64,000 bases of DNA from Streptococcus sp. oral taxon 056 str. F0418 (GCF_000220065.1 NZ_AFQU01000001.1:620001-684000), one strand, 5' to 3'; numbered from the stretch's first letter, positions 25,915 through 36,292 are shown. The notes: a model not told the origin generated them from the letters alone. Made by a program: numbers and translations.

Positions 25915-26830
25915 TTCCTGAAATCCAATATTAATTAGCACTCAATTCATTTCCACTAGGAATTTCAATACCTAAATACTGCCCATTTAACCTTCATAAT
26001 AACTAGATTATCTCCAAGCGCACCTTTATCCAAATCTAAAATTCCTTCTAAAAATCTGACGCCTCCTCCATAAGCTTAAACAAGTGTATCTAAATAATCT
26101 ACTGGAAGGACTTATTCTTTAGAAAGTAAAACATCCGAATCTACAACTTCTATGTAACTTTTTTTGAGGAAGTGATCATTCTTGCTAATTCTCGCTACTC
26201 CATTTTCAAAAAAGTTATTGTGATTTTTTCTATATCTGCTTGACTCACTTCTTTACCTGTCAACAGATCCTTGCCGGCCTCATTGATATAAACAGAGCGC
26301 TTCTCCATAAACTGTGGATCAAAACAGACTAACTGGCTTTGTGTTCTCCAATTGAAAGTATCGATAAATGGCATAGCTGTATTCTTCCCTCTGAGCCGTA
26401 CTTCTTCTGAAATTGCCTATTAATCCCCAATCAATTGCACCTGTTAAATTTTTCAAGAATGGATAAGTCTTTTTCAGTTACCTTTGGTTTGCTTAGTCTA
26501 TTTTCTTCTTTTTAGAAGCTGGAAGATGTTTTAAACTAGACTCCAATGGTTGGTGCTTTACTTCACGATAGCGGATTAATATAGCCTGGCGCGTACCAGC
26601 TCTTTCGCGTCTCTAACAAAATTGTTTGGGTAAATGAGTTATAAGATTTGATGACTCCGCCAAACTCCGCTTCTAGCTCTGTCCATGACAACTTAAATAG
26701 GCACTTTTCAAGATCTGCTTGACTTCTGTTAAGGCCGCTGGTTGATAGGTTGTCAGCGAGAGGATGTCTGATAAAAAAGCTTTTTCGCCAATCATCACTG
26801 GAATTTCGTAGCTAGTGTCATTATCATATA
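25915..26830 (-). pseudogene. Decayed coding region, family not recognised
   Basis: About 900 bp without an intact frame. The minus strand holds frame-broken protein-like pieces: MIGEKAFLSDILSLTTYQPA (about 26740-26800), then after a frameshift ELEAEFGGVIKSYNSFTQTI, then RSVYINEAGKDLLTGKEVSQ near 26260-26310, and FLEGILDLDKGALGDNLVIM near 25990-26060. These may be remains of one or two genes. I cannot name them. Confidence 0.5.
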
Positions 26831-26857
26831 TAAAAAAGTGACTCTTTGTAGAGTCAC
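26831..26857 (-). terminator. Terminator of sodA
   Basis: AGTGACTCT and AGAGTCACT form a stem with a TTGT-type loop; the minus strand continues with a T-run. Ten nt after the sodA stop. Confidence 0.9.
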
Positions 26858-26867
26858 TGTTACGCGT

Positions 26868-27473
26868 TTATTTTGCTGCTGCGTAAAGCTCGTTTACTTT
26901 ATTCCAGTTAATAACTGAGAAGAAAGCTTTGATGTAGTCTGGACGAACATTGCGATATTTCACGTAGTAAGCATGTTCCCAAACATCCAAACCTAAGATT
27001 GGTGTTTTACCATCAGAAATTGGTGTATCTTGGTTAGCAGTTGAAACAACTTCAAGCTTGCCTTCTTTATTGACAACTAACCAAGCCCAACCTGAGCCAA
27101 AGCGAGTCGTTGCTGTTGCTGTAAATGCTGCTTTGAAATCTTCAAATGAACCAAAAGTAGCATCAATATCTGCTGCTAATTCTGCTGAAGGCGCAGTTTC
27201 TTCTGCTGTCATTAACTCCCAGAAAAGAGCATGGTTGAGATGTCCACCACCGTTATTGATCACTGCTTGGCGAATATCAGCTGGAATAGAGTTCACATCA
27301 GCCAATAATTTTTCCAAGTTTTCACCAATTTCAGGGTGCTTTGCAAGTGCTGCATTAACATTTGTTACATATGTATTATGGTGTTTGTCATGATGCAAAT
27401 GCATTGTTTCTGCATCGATGTATGGTTCTAAAGCATCATAAGCGTAAGGCAGTTCAGGTAAAATAATTGCCAT
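26868..27473 (-). CDS. sodA: Superoxide dismutase (Mn/Fe type)
   Basis: 201-residue enzyme dismutating superoxide. Metal ligands lie in [13 protein letters not shown] (His27), [10 protein letters not shown] and [16 protein letters not shown] and the C-terminal VINWNKV are conserved. The ATG at 27473 follows AAAGAGG; a longer open frame to 27536 lacks family similarity. Together with Dpr it forms the oxidative defence set of a catalase-negative organism. Confidence 0.97.
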   Translation of the reverse strand: MAIILPELPYAYDALEPYIDAETMHLHHDKHHNTYVTNVNAALAKHPEIGENLEKLLADVNSIPADIRQAVINNGGGHLNHALFWELMTAEETAPSAELAADIDATFGSFEDFKAAFTATATTRFGSGWAWLVVNKEGKLEVVSTANQDTPISDGKTPILGLDVWEHAYYVKYRNVRPDYIKAFFSVINWNKVNELYAAAK

Positions 27474-27545
27474 TTGTAAAACCTCTTTTTCTTTATTTAA
27501 TATGAAAATGATAACGCAATCATTCCGTTTTTTCAACTATTTTGC

Positions 27546-28583
27546 TTACAAATTGGTAGTCGCAATCTTAAGCAAAGCTAGATCAAATAGATAATCTTTA
27601 TCATAGAGGCCGGATTTAATCTGATAATCCGTTTCAATTAAGCAAGCTACTGCTTTCTTTAAAAAAGAAAGACTTAACGAACGAACATCTCTCATGGCAA
27701 ATTTGACTTGGTAGGGATTAACCTTCCGTCCTAAATAATCAGATAAATCCGACACAATCTGGCTCTCTGCTCGGCCATTTTCAGCTAATAACTTGACCTG
27801 AGTAAAGATGCGAAACTGTCCTAGCATAACAGCTATAAGCTTTATCTCATCCTCACCCTGGAGAGTCAAATCTCTCACTAAGCTCCTTGCTTCATCAATC
27901 TTTTGGTTTAAAATAAACTGAGTCAAGTCAAAAATATTATCTTGCAAGGTTTTAGGTATCGCATCTTCGATGTCTTTTAAATCGATTTCACCAGCGTCTT
28001 TGTAACTTTTTAAAAAGGCTATGTTTTTGCTGATTTCACTGAATTGAAAACCAGACTTTAAAAGAAGCTGATCAAAAGCAGGTGGAGAGAAGTGCAACCC
28101 TTCTGCTTGAGCAACTTTATTAAAGTAGTCTCTCAGGTCTTGCTCTTTCAGTTCTGATGCCTCAAAAACCTGGGCATCTCGCTTTAATAATTTGACAATT
28201 CTTCGTTTGCTATCTAGCTTTCCTTCTGCTAAAATAATCAACTTCGTCGTCTCAACAGGATTTTCTAAATAAGCTTCAAAAGACTTGAGCTCTTCGTCTG
28301 TCATGTGACGTTTTTTGGCTGTTGTGAGATCTACAAAATGATCGAGAATCATAATTTTCTCATCTGAAAAAAAAGGCAAACTAACCAAGTCTAATTCTAC
28401 TTGCTTGTAATCTGCCTCTTTCATATCAAACAAGGCAACGTTTAAATCAGCGGTATTAAACTGAATCTGCTTTAACAATTGTTCTTTTAATAACTCAAAT
28501 TGCCCCAAATCCTCTCCTGTGACTACAGTCAGCGAAGGCAGATTCTTTTGATTTATTTTTTTGATGGCTTCAATTGCTAGCAA
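27546..28583 (-). CDS. holA: DNA polymerase III subunit delta HolA
   Basis: 345-residue clamp-loader delta subunit that opens the sliding clamp. N-terminal LTVVTGEDLGQFELLKEQLL, a central VSLPFFSDEKIMILDHF and a C-terminal collar domain (VKFAMRDVRSLSLSFLKKAV, IKSGLYDKDYLFDLALLKI) fit the family. The start codon is TTG at 28583 (reading LAIEAIKK), with TTGGAG 7 nt upstream. An extended -10 (TGGTATAAT, TATAAT at 28616-28621) lies upstream. It sits between comEC and sodA. Confidence 0.93.
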   Translation of the reverse strand: MLAIEAIKKINQKNLPSLTVVTGEDLGQFELLKEQLLKQIQFNTADLNVALFDMKEADYKQVELDLVSLPFFSDEKIMILDHFVDLTTAKKRHMTDEELKSFEAYLENPVETTKLIILAEGKLDSKRRIVKLLKRDAQVFEASELKEQDLRDYFNKVAQAEGLHFSPPAFDQLLLKSGFQFSEISKNIAFLKSYKDAGEIDLKDIEDAIPKTLQDNIFDLTQFILNQKIDEARSLVRDLTLQGEDEIKLIAVMLGQFRIFTQVKLLAENGRAESQIVSDLSDYLGRKVNPYQVKFAMRDVRSLSLSFLKKAVACLIETDYQIKSGLYDKDYLFDLALLKIATTNL

Positions 28584-28639
28584 AGATTTTCTCCAATCAT
28601 GTATGTTCAGCTACCATTATACCATATCGCAAGCAAGTT

Positions 28640-30879
28640 TTACCTAACGGTCTCTACTTTCCAAGAATTCCAGCCCCTAAAACGAATCGCCCCTTGCTCA
28701 TCTGTCCTAAAAATCTTTATCTGTCTATCAGAAAAGCGTTCCATTGTTTCTTTATGAGGATGTTGATAACGGTTGTTTTTTCCTGCTGAAATCAATGCTA
28801 TTTTTGGTTCTAAATGCGCTAAGAATTCTGGACTAGAAGAACCTTTTGATCCATGATGACCAGCCTTTAGCACATCTACCTTTAAGTTTGGGTAGGTGTT
28901 GATAATCCGCTCTTCTCCTGGAATTTCTAAATCGCCTGTAAAGAGAAATTTTGTCCGAAAAAATTCGCCATATAAAACAACCGAATCATTATTGCCTCCA
29001 TCTCCCTGCTCAAATGGGTACAAAACTTCCAAAGCTGAATCAAAAATAGGCAGACGTTCTCCGACTTCTACTACGTTGATGTTTGCCTTCATTTTTTGCA
29101 ATTTCTCTACAAAATCTGGCTGAGTCATACTCCCTTTAGAGACATAAATTTTTTGAATTGTAAAATGTTTGGTCAACTCCAGCATATCCCCCATATGGTC
29201 AGTGTCAGTATGCGTCAGCACCAAACTATCCAATTGATTAACTCCTCTACTTTTCAAATATGGAATCAGCGTTGTTTCAGCATTCGCTTTTTTTATACGC
29301 TCTTGCCAAGGTTCTTTTTTGCCAATCTCTACACGCCCACCTGTATCAATCAAAATCGTTCGACCTCGTGTATCCCTTAAAAAAATACTGTCTCCTTGTC
29401 CAATATCAACGATTGTGATTTCATTTTGCAAGGGGTGTTTGTTTATAAAAAATAACAAAGCCACAATTAAACTTAGACCAAACAGAATTTTTTTCTTTTT
29501 CCTAAAATCATAAATCAAAGCAAGAATGAATAATAAAGAGAAAAGGAGAACTAAATTAGGCTGACCAAAAACCAATGGTCTGGATGATATGCTAGCTATC
29601 CAATGAATCAATGCTTCCAGCCATTCGAAAAAAATATTGAGTTGCCCAATCACTAAAAAGGGCGACAAGAGAAAGACAAGACTCAAAACAGGCAACATAA
29701 ACGTATCAAAAATGAAAGAAAAAGAAAAGTTAACAAAATAGACCACGGCTGAAATTCCGCAAAATAGTAGAGTAAAATCGGCAGAATTCCTAAAGAAATA
29801 CAAAAACTTTCTAGCAAAATCCTACGATAACCTTCTTGCCCTTCAACATTTAACATGGTAATAATAAAAGCATAAGTACAGGACAAGACCCCGCCTGTCG
29901 TTAGAAGAAAATGCGGCATCACAAACATTAATACAACCAAGGTCAAAGCAAAATTATCTAGTTTTGTCACGCCATGCTGAGACCATAATTTCTGTATGAG
30001 GCTTCGTACAACGGATATAGAAAATCCTGTCAAACCTGCATAAACAAAAGAAGACGGAATTTGTATCCAGTTAACCCACTCAACTTTGAAACCTATGCGC
30101 AGAAGCACCTTTCGAAAAATATCCATGAAAAATCCAACCTGCATTCCAGATAAGGCGAAGAGGTGTATAATACCTAAGCTAGAATACAGATCACTCATCT
30201 CTGCAAAATCAACATCTAAATCGCCAAATAAAAGTCCTGTCATATAGTGACTCATAGGACTTGGAAAGGTTGATTTTATGGAGACTAGAGCCTTTCTACG
30301 TAAAGTAGACAACCAGTCAAAAGGATTTAAAGATTTGCTTACACAACCGTTAATAATTCGACTGATTTTCACGGTCCGATAAATCCCTTGCGTTTTCAGA
30401 TATGCTTGGTAATTAAAACCAGAGAAATTTCGTTGTCCCTCTGCCAACTTATACTCCCCTTCAATTTCCAAAGTGATCAAATCCGTCACTCTTTGAAAAT
30501 AATTCTTTTCTGCTGGAGTCCTCAGTTTGTAATAGAGTTGATAGAGTTTGTCATTTATCTTTCCCCGAAAAGATAGAGAGTCGCCATTTACCTTGATCGT
30601 ATCAGGCAAAACGAGTACTTGATGGGGGGATGCGGGTTCCTTTTTAAGCTCTTGCTCTATCACTTCTCGCCTACCATAAAAAAAGACGGCAAAACAAGTT
30701 AGAATGGCAACTGTTGGTAGCCATTTCTTTTTAGGATAAATCCAAATCAATCGGATAAGAAGTAAGAAAAAAGCTAAAAATGCTAAACTTTCCCCGCTAT
30801 ATATCATGAAGTAGAGGCAGACTAATAGCAAGCAGATATAAATCGGAGCTAAGGGTAACTTTCTAATCCACTGTGACAT
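28640..30879 (-). pseudogene. comEC: Competence DNA channel protein ComEC, split by a frameshift
   Basis: ComEC forms the membrane channel for single-stranded DNA uptake. The first frame (30879 to 29683) carries the N-terminal membrane helices, the OB-like domain and the competence core (FALSGMQVGFF). The second frame (28640 to about 29725) carries further helices and the C-terminal metallo-beta-lactamase-like domain (VDIGQGDSIFL, LTHTDTDHMGD, GHHGSKGSS). The two join at a poly-T stretch (A-run 29719-29723 on the plus strand), where one extra base would restore LLTFLFSFIFD. As written the product is truncated and non-functional, unless this is a sequencing error. comEA overlaps its start. Confidence 0.9.
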
Positions 30880-31522
30880 ATTCTTTTAACTTCTCAAGTG
30901 TTTTGGCACCAATACCTGTTACATTTTTCAAATCATCTACAGACTTAAACTTTCCATTTGCTTCTCTATAGGCTATGATATCTTGAGCTCGCTTTTGTCC
31001 AATCCCTGAGATCGTTTGAAAATCAGCTTCTGTTGCTGTATTTAGATTGACCAATCCTGCCTTAGCTTGGCTAGTAGCGTTGCTAGTGCTAGTATTAGTA
31101 GTAACATCCACAACATTCTCTCCTACTTTTGCTACGTACACTACAGCTTCATCCACCAATTTTTGAGCTTGGTTGATTGATTTTAAATCTGCTTCATCGG
31201 TCATACCACCTGCCTTTACCAAAGCATCATGTACCCGACTACTGGATTTCAATTGATAGACGCCTGGTTTTTTGACTGCACCTTTGACATCAACTGTCAC
31301 CATTCCTTCGTTTTTATCGCCCTGATCGCTCTCACTTCGTTGTTTGCTTTTTTCAGTTGTGGACGAACTTGAATAGGACGTTTGCTCCATTAGTTGCTGG
31401 ATATTATTCTCTTGCTTTTGCTCACGTTGTAATATCATAAAGCCAGCTATCACTAACCCTATCAGAGCAATTACGAGTGCTAGCTTATACTGTTTTATCT
31501 TTTCCAATACATTTTCTATCAT
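30863..31522 (-). CDS. comEA: Competence DNA-binding protein ComEA
   Basis: About 219-residue membrane-anchored DNA receptor of the competence machinery. N-terminal membrane helix (LALVIALIGLVIAGFMIL), a SLBB-like domain (VTVDVKGAVKKPGVYQL) and two C-terminal helix-hairpin-helix motifs (FQTISGIGQKRAQDII and LKNVTGIGAKTLEKL). Two ATGs are adjacent; the second (ending at 31522) is 8 nt after AAAGGAG and fits the family, the first ends at 31525. An exact com-box lies at 31558-31565. It overlaps the start of comEC, as in other streptococci. Confidence 0.95.
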   Translation of the reverse strand: MIENVLEKIKQYKLALVIALIGLVIAGFMILQREQKQENNIQQLMEQTSYSSSSTTEKSKQRSESDQGDKNEGMVTVDVKGAVKKPGVYQLKSSSRVHDALVKAGGMTDEADLKSINQAQKLVDEAVVYVAKVGENVVDVTTNTSTSNATSQAKAGLVNLNTATEADFQTISGIGQKRAQDIIAYREANGKFKSVDDLKNVTGIGAKTLEKLKEYVTVD

Positions 31523-31557
31523 CACTTCTCCTTTACATCAAATTAGTGTTATCTATT

Positions 31558-31565
31558 TATTCGTA
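31558..31565 (-). promoter_or_regulatory. ComX (sigma-X) com-box of comEA-comEC
   Basis: Exact TACGAATA on the minus strand, directly preceded by a run of T. It is followed by AAATAG exactly as at the cilC com-box. Confidence 0.9.
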
Positions 31566-31574
31566 AAAAAAATA

Positions 31575-31599
31575 AAAAAGCCAAGAAAACTTGACTTTT
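31575..31599 (-). terminator. Terminator of the HXXEE gene
   Basis: AAAAAGCCAAG and CTTGACTTTT form an imperfect stem followed by T's on the minus strand. Its T-run is also the T-rich tract upstream of the comEA com-box. Confidence 0.6.
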
Positions 31600-31604
31600 A
31601 ATGA

Positions 31605-32135
31605 TTATTTTTCAGCTTTTGTCATCCAATAGATGAAACGCTGAAAATTTCTAACTTGCTTTTGTAGAAATAATAAATTAGTTACTAAGAATATCATAAT
31701 AACTACACTGAGTGTCAAAAGCAAAGGCCATGCTACTGGATACTGAAACATGTAGACACTAAAAACTATCAATAAAATCGGGAGAGTTGCTGCAGCTGTC
31801 AGTCCACCAGGAACCCAACGTTTAAACTTCAGCACTTGAGCAATATGACCAAACAGATGAAGTGTGTGTGCAAAACCAGTCGCTAAGGCCAATTCAAAAC
31901 TCTGAATTACAATCGATACCAGTAGTAAGAGCACCGCCAAAACAAACTCCTCTGCAATCATAAAAGCGAGACTCTCAGCAGAAGGATAGCTTTCCTTTCG
32001 GGCGATAAAAAGTTCTTTCTGATAGCGCTTATCTGTCTGATTTTGCTCAATCCATGGCCTTGTAAAAATGATTTCATCAAATTCATGAATCATAAACAGT
32101 GATAAAATGATAAAACACAATAAAGAAACCGCCAT
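31605..32135 (-). CDS. HXXEE domain-containing membrane protein
   Basis: 176 residues with about four membrane helices. The family's His/acid pattern is visible as HEFDE near residue 17, AEEF in the middle and HTLHLFGH further on. The function of this family is unknown to me. It lies between plsC and comEA but has its own terminator, so it is not part of the competence transcript. Confidence 0.75.
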   Translation of the reverse strand: MAVSLLCFIILSLFMIHEFDEIIFTRPWIEQNQTDKRYQKELFIARKESYPSAESLAFMIAEEFVLAVLLLLVSIVIQSFELALATGFAHTLHLFGHIAQVLKFKRWVPGGLTAAATLPILLIVFSVYMFQYPVAWPLLLTLSVVIMIFLVTNLLFLQKQVRNFQRFIYWMTKAEK

Positions 32136-32208
32136 ATTCTCCTCGTATCATTCTTATTTTTTGACAACTATTCTTGCAGTTTTATAAAGAGGTATATATA
32201 TCGTTCTC

Positions 32209-32949
32209 TTATTTTTTATGTTTCTCCGGATCCCAGACAAAACTAGCTATAAAGCTAAAGAGAATGGTCAACAGACCAATGATAGCTGCTGGAATAAAAG
32301 CCAACAAGCGCAACACACGCCACAAAATGTTTGGTGCTTTAGCTTTTTGATAAGGAGCAACCTCTGCATCCAGTCGATCAAACTCTGCTTGAATCCGACG
32401 TGCTACTTCTTCAATGCCGGCATCATCCATCCGCTTAATATCAGAAATATCAATCGGATTTCCAAAATTCATATCCACTCGTTGACCAGAAGCTAGGCCA
32501 CTTAAAGACATAGGACCTGCATAAACAGCTGGCATAATCCGAACTTTGGCCATTTTTGCAATAACAGCTACGCCTCCTTTGACATCCGTCGAATGACGGC
32601 TACCACTTGGAAACATGATCAAAGAACGATTGCTTTTTTTGAGCATGTTGACAGGGTATTTGATAGCTGAAGGACCAGGATTTTCACGATCAATAGGGAA
32701 GGCACCACACATCCGAATCCACCAGCCAAAAATACGATTCTTAAATAATTCTTTTTTAGCCATAAAGATAAATTGCTTTGGCTTGGTTGCAAATGCCATA
32801 TAAACAGGATCCCACCAGGTTCTATGCGGTGCAACCAAAATATAATTTTCATCCTTAGAAGGAATTTTCTCTAAATTATGATAATGGGCATTCCCGTTTA
32901 AAGCCCATAGAATAAACATTACTAACCCTCTTAAATAGGTATAAAACAT
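32209..32949 (-). CDS. plsC: 1-acyl-sn-glycerol-3-phosphate acyltransferase PlsC
   Basis: About 246-residue membrane enzyme adding the second acyl chain to lysophosphatidate to make phosphatidic acid. Acyltransferase motifs: VAPHRTWWDP (an HxxxxD-type motif with W before D), GAFPIDRENPGPSA and FPSGSRH. A hydrophobic C-terminal segment (FIPAAIIGLLTILFSFIASF) is present. The open frame runs to 33240, but family similarity and GAAAGG place the start at the adjacent ATGs ending at 32949 and 32952. The promoter is at 32983-33011. Confidence 0.92.
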   Translation of the reverse strand: MFYTYLRGLVMFILWALNGNAHYHNLEKIPSKDENYILVAPHRTWWDPVYMAFATKPKQFIFMAKKELFKNRIFGWWIRMCGAFPIDRENPGPSAIKYPVNMLKKSNRSLIMFPSGSRHSTDVKGGVAVIAKMAKVRIMPAVYAGPMSLSGLASGQRVDMNFGNPIDISDIKRMDDAGIEEVARRIQAEFDRLDAEVAPYQKAKAPNILWRVLRLLAFIPAAIIGLLTILFSFIASFVWDPEKHKK

Positions 32950-32982
32950 CATCACAAACCTTTCTATGTTTTCACTTTTTCC

Positions 32983-33011
32983 ATTATACCTCAACCTTCT
33001 ATCAACTGCAA
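32983..33011 (-). promoter_or_regulatory. Promoter of plsC
   Basis: TTGCAG (33006-33011), 17-nt spacer, TATAAT (32983-32988) on the minus strand. Confidence 0.75.
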
Positions 33012-33064
33012 TGTTTTTCCTTTTTAGTTGGAGGCGAATTCCATTAGAAATTTTCCCTAAAAAA

Positions 33065-33073
33065 TGATATGAT
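33065..33073 (+). promoter_or_regulatory. Extended -10 immediately upstream of the P-type ATPase start
   Basis: TGATATGAT (TGn plus TATGAT). The ATG begins 6 nt after the hexamer, so transcription should start at the initiation codon. No Shine-Dalgarno sequence is present. Confidence 0.65.
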
Positions 33074-33079
33074 AGCGAC

Positions 33080-35425
33080 ATGGAAAACAAGAAAAACTTT
33101 ACTGGTTTGACATCTGACCAGGTTTCTGAAAAAATCCAACAAGGATTGGTTAACAATTTTACAGTTAAAACAAGTTCCAGCACTTGGGACATTATTAAAC
33201 GCAATGTCTTTACACTCTTTAACGCGCTAAACTTCGTCATTGCTCTTGCACTTGCTACCGTTCAAGCCTGGAGCAATATGGTATTCTTTGCAGTCATATC
33301 ATTCAATGCCTTAACAGGTATTATGACTGAACTTCGAGCCAAGAGAATGATTGATAAACTAAATCTCATGACTCGCGAAGAGATTAGTGTGATTCGAAAT
33401 GGCCAGCAAGAAAAAATAGATCCTGAAGAAATCGTTTTAGAAGACGTGATTCAGTTGTCAGCTGGAGAACAGGTTCCTAGTGATGCTATTGTACTAGATG
33501 GCTTTGCAGAAGCAAATGAAGCTATGCTGACTGGCGAGAGCGATCTTGTCCCCAAAGAAATTGGCGATCAACTGCTATCAGGTAGTTTTTTAACCAGTGG
33601 CCAGGTCTTAGCCCAAGTCTCTCAAGTAGGAGCTAATAACTACGCTGCCAAACTGATGTTAGAAGCCAAAACTCTTAAACCACTTAACTCTCGCATCTTG
33701 GATTCTTTGAATAAAATAGCCGCTTTTACAGGAAAAATCATTGTTCCTTGTGGCCTAGCTCTCTTTTTTGAAGCCTTGCTCATCAAACAGCTTCCCGTCA
33801 AAGATTCAGTTATTAACTCATCCACAGCTCTTTTGGGGATGCTACCAAAAGGCATTGCCCTACTGACCATCACCTCTCTCTTAACAGCCGTTATCAAGCT
33901 GGGAATGCGCAAGGTCCTAGTACAAGAAATGTACTCTGTCGAGACCTTAGCACATGTTGATATGCTTTGTTTAGATAAAACAGGAACTATTACTGAAGGT
34001 AAGATGAAAGTCGAGCAAGTCTATCCCTTATCAGAATCTATCTCTTCAGAGACAATTTCAGATATTTTAGCTAGCTATATGGCCAATAGTGATGATAAAA
34101 ATCCTACTGCACAAGCCATTCGTAAAAGATTTCCTTCAGCCCAAGCAAAATATCAAACTTCAAACACAATCCCATTCTCTAGTGACCGAAAATGGGGAGC
34201 CATGGAAATGGAAGCTTTTGGGACTATCTTCCTAGGAGCACCAGAAATCCTGCTACATCAACAAAATCTAAAACCCGTTCAAGAAGCCCAAGAACGTGGC
34301 TCTCGTGTTCTGGCTCTGGCTTCTAGTACTGACAAACTTAACCACCAGCATATGGCTCTGCCCCAGCAGATCGAAGTATTGGCCATCCTTGAAATCTCAG
34401 ACCCTATCCGAGAAGGCGCCGCAGACACCCTTGAATACCTCCGCTCCCAAAATGTCCAGCTCAAAATTATTTCTGGTGACAATCCGATTACTGTTTCAAA
34501 CATTGCAGCCAAGGCTGGCTTTGAGAACTATCAAAGCTATCTTGACTGTTCAACTGTCACAGATACTGACTTGGTTGCTACCGCTGAAGAAACGGCAATC
34601 TTTGGTCGTGTATCTCCACATCAAAAAAAGCTCATCATACAAACTCTGAAAAAAGCAGGTCATACAACAGCCATGACTGGAGACGGGGTGAACGATATTC
34701 TAGCCTTGCGTGAAGCAGACTGCTCGATTGTCATGGCCGAAGGAGATCCTGCTACACGGCAGATTGCCAATCTCGTTCTCCTTAACTCAGACTTTAATGA
34801 TGTCCCCGAAATTCTCTTTGAAGGTCGGCGCGTGGTAAATAACATTGCCCGTATCGCTCCTATTTTCTTGGTGAAGACTATTTACTCCTTTATCTTAACC
34901 ATGATTTGTATCTCCAGCATTTTGTTAGGAAATAAAGAATGGCTTCTAGTCTTTCCTTTTATCCCAGTGCAAATCACCCTCTTTGACCAATTTGTCGAAG
35001 GATTCCCTCCTTTCGTACTCACCTTTGAGCGTAATATCCGTCCGGTAGAGCCTAAGTTCCTTAAAAAGGCAATTTTCAAAGCCCTACCAAGCGGACTCAT
35101 GGTTGTTTTTAGCGTCTTATTTGTGCGAATTTTCGGTTCTCACAATGGCTGGAGTTCTCTTGATATGTCAACCGTCTCTTACTACTTACTAGGAACCATC
35201 GGCTTTCTTTCTGTAGCACACGCTTGTATTCCACTCAATCTTTGGAGAATCCTTCTCATTATCTGGTCTATTGGAGGATTCTTTGGAACAGCCTACCTAC
35301 TACGTGACTTTATTGAAATAGGTACATTAACAAGTCAAACAGCTCCTGTATTCCTTTGCTTAGCAATCATTTTTGCAATGGTCTTTACTCTGTCCAATCA
35401 TATTCAACGACAACGTGAGAAATAG
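33080..35425 (+). CDS. HAD-type cation-translocating P-type ATPase, substrate uncertain
   Basis: 781-residue P-type ATPase. Actuator motif LTGESD, phosphorylation site CLDKTGTITEG and hinge TGDGVND are intact. The ion-binding helix 4 reads LLGMLPKGIAL rather than the PEGL of Ca2+ pumps or CPC of heavy-metal pumps, so it belongs to a functionally poorly assigned group. The N terminus has no metal-binding domain. About ten membrane helices are expected. Start ATG at 33080, apparently leaderless (extended -10 at 33065-33073). Substrate not assigned. Confidence 0.9.
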   Translation: MENKKNFTGLTSDQVSEKIQQGLVNNFTVKTSSSTWDIIKRNVFTLFNALNFVIALALATVQAWSNMVFFAVISFNALTGIMTELRAKRMIDKLNLMTREEISVIRNGQQEKIDPEEIVLEDVIQLSAGEQVPSDAIVLDGFAEANEAMLTGESDLVPKEIGDQLLSGSFLTSGQVLAQVSQVGANNYAAKLMLEAKTLKPLNSRILDSLNKIAAFTGKIIVPCGLALFFEALLIKQLPVKDSVINSSTALLGMLPKGIALLTITSLLTAVIKLGMRKVLVQEMYSVETLAHVDMLCLDKTGTITEGKMKVEQVYPLSESISSETISDILASYMANSDDKNPTAQAIRKRFPSAQAKYQTSNTIPFSSDRKWGAMEMEAFGTIFLGAPEILLHQQNLKPVQEAQERGSRVLALASSTDKLNHQHMALPQQIEVLAILEISDPIREGAADTLEYLRSQNVQLKIISGDNPITVSNIAAKAGFENYQSYLDCSTVTDTDLVATAEETAIFGRVSPHQKKLIIQTLKKAGHTTAMTGDGVNDILALREADCSIVMAEGDPATRQIANLVLLNSDFNDVPEILFEGRRVVNNIARIAPIFLVKTIYSFILTMICISSILLGNKEWLLVFPFIPVQITLFDQFVEGFPPFVLTFERNIRPVEPKFLKKAIFKALPSGLMVVFSVLFVRIFGSHNGWSSLDMSTVSYYLLGTIGFLSVAHACIPLNLWRILLIIWSIGGFFGTAYLLRDFIEIGTLTSQTAPVFLCLAIIFAMVFTLSNHIQRQREK

Positions 35426-35530
35426 GTCATTCCACCATCGAATACTTAAATCAATCATCTATAAGAAAGAGTTTTAAAAAGAAAGAGTTTTAAAACTTTT
35501 TTCTTCTGTATGGATTCACTACCCTAAACG

Positions 35531-35539
35531 TGCTATAAT
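35531..35539 (+). promoter_or_regulatory. Extended -10 immediately upstream of trmN6
   Basis: TGCTATAAT with the ATG beginning 6 nt later; no ribosome binding site can be seen. Confidence 0.7.
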
Positions 35540-35545
35540 AAAAGT

Positions 35546-36292
35546 ATGAAAAATGCAGTATTAAAAGATGGGGAACGGCTTGATCAGCTCTTTTCTACAG
35601 ATGTCAAAATCATTCAAAATCGAGAAGTCTTTAGCTATTCTATCGATAGCGTCCTACTCTCTCGCTTCCCTAAATTACCCAAACGTGGATTGATTGTAGA
35701 CCTATGCGCTGGAAATGGCGCTGTCGGTTTATTTGCTAGCTCTTATACTCAAGCATCAATCATAGCAGTTGAAATCCAAGAACGGCTAGCTGACATGGCA
35801 GAACGCTCTATTCAATTCAATCAGCTCAGCCAACAAATGCAGGTCATCCACGACGATCTCAAAAATCTCCCTCAATATATCCAAGGAAATAAGGTCGATA
35901 TGATTTTTTGTAATCCGCCTTATTTCAAAGTTGACAAGCATTCCAATCTAAATGAGAGTGAACACTATCTTCTGGCCCGCCATGAAATATCAACCAACCT
36001 TGAAGAAATCTGTTCCGTTGCTCAACGTACTCTTAAGTCGAATGGCCGTATTGCAATGGTGCATAGACCTGACCGCTTTTTAGACATTTTAGATATAATG
36101 AAAGCTCACCATCTAGCACCTAAGCGCATCCAATTCGTCTATCCAAAAATTGGAAAAGAAGCCAATATGCTCCTGATTGAGGCCATCAAAGACGGCTCTC
36201 GTGATGGTTTAAAAATATTGCCACCGTTAATTATTCATGAAGAGGATGGCAGTTATACTCCTGAAATTTACGAGATTTACCATGGAAACTAA
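35546..36292 (+). CDS. tRNA1(Val) (adenine(37)-N6)-methyltransferase family protein
   Basis: 248-residue SAM-dependent methyltransferase of the TrmN6/YabB group. SAM-binding motif [13 protein letters not shown], acidic strand AVEIQ and the N6-adenine catalytic motif NPPY (in [11 protein letters not shown]). It overlaps the following GIY-YIG gene by 11 nt, an arrangement conserved in many Firmicutes. The start at 35546 lies 6 nt after an extended -10, implying a leaderless transcript. Confidence 0.9.
   Translation: MKNAVLKDGERLDQLFSTDVKIIQNREVFSYSIDSVLLSRFPKLPKRGLIVDLCAGNGAVGLFASSYTQASIIAVEIQERLADMAERSIQFNQLSQQMQVIHDDLKNLPQYIQGNKVDMIFCNPPYFKVDKHSNLNESEHYLLARHEISTNLEEICSVAQRTLKSNGRIAMVHRPDRFLDILDIMKAHHLAPKRIQFVYPKIGKEANMLLIEAIKDGSRDGLKILPPLIIHEEDGSYTPEIYEIYHGN

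Noticed and set aside
32950..33240. N-terminal extension of PlsC
   Set aside because: The extension runs through the plsC promoter and into the divergent ATPase gene, and has no similarity to the family; a ribosome binding site favours the start at 32949/32952.
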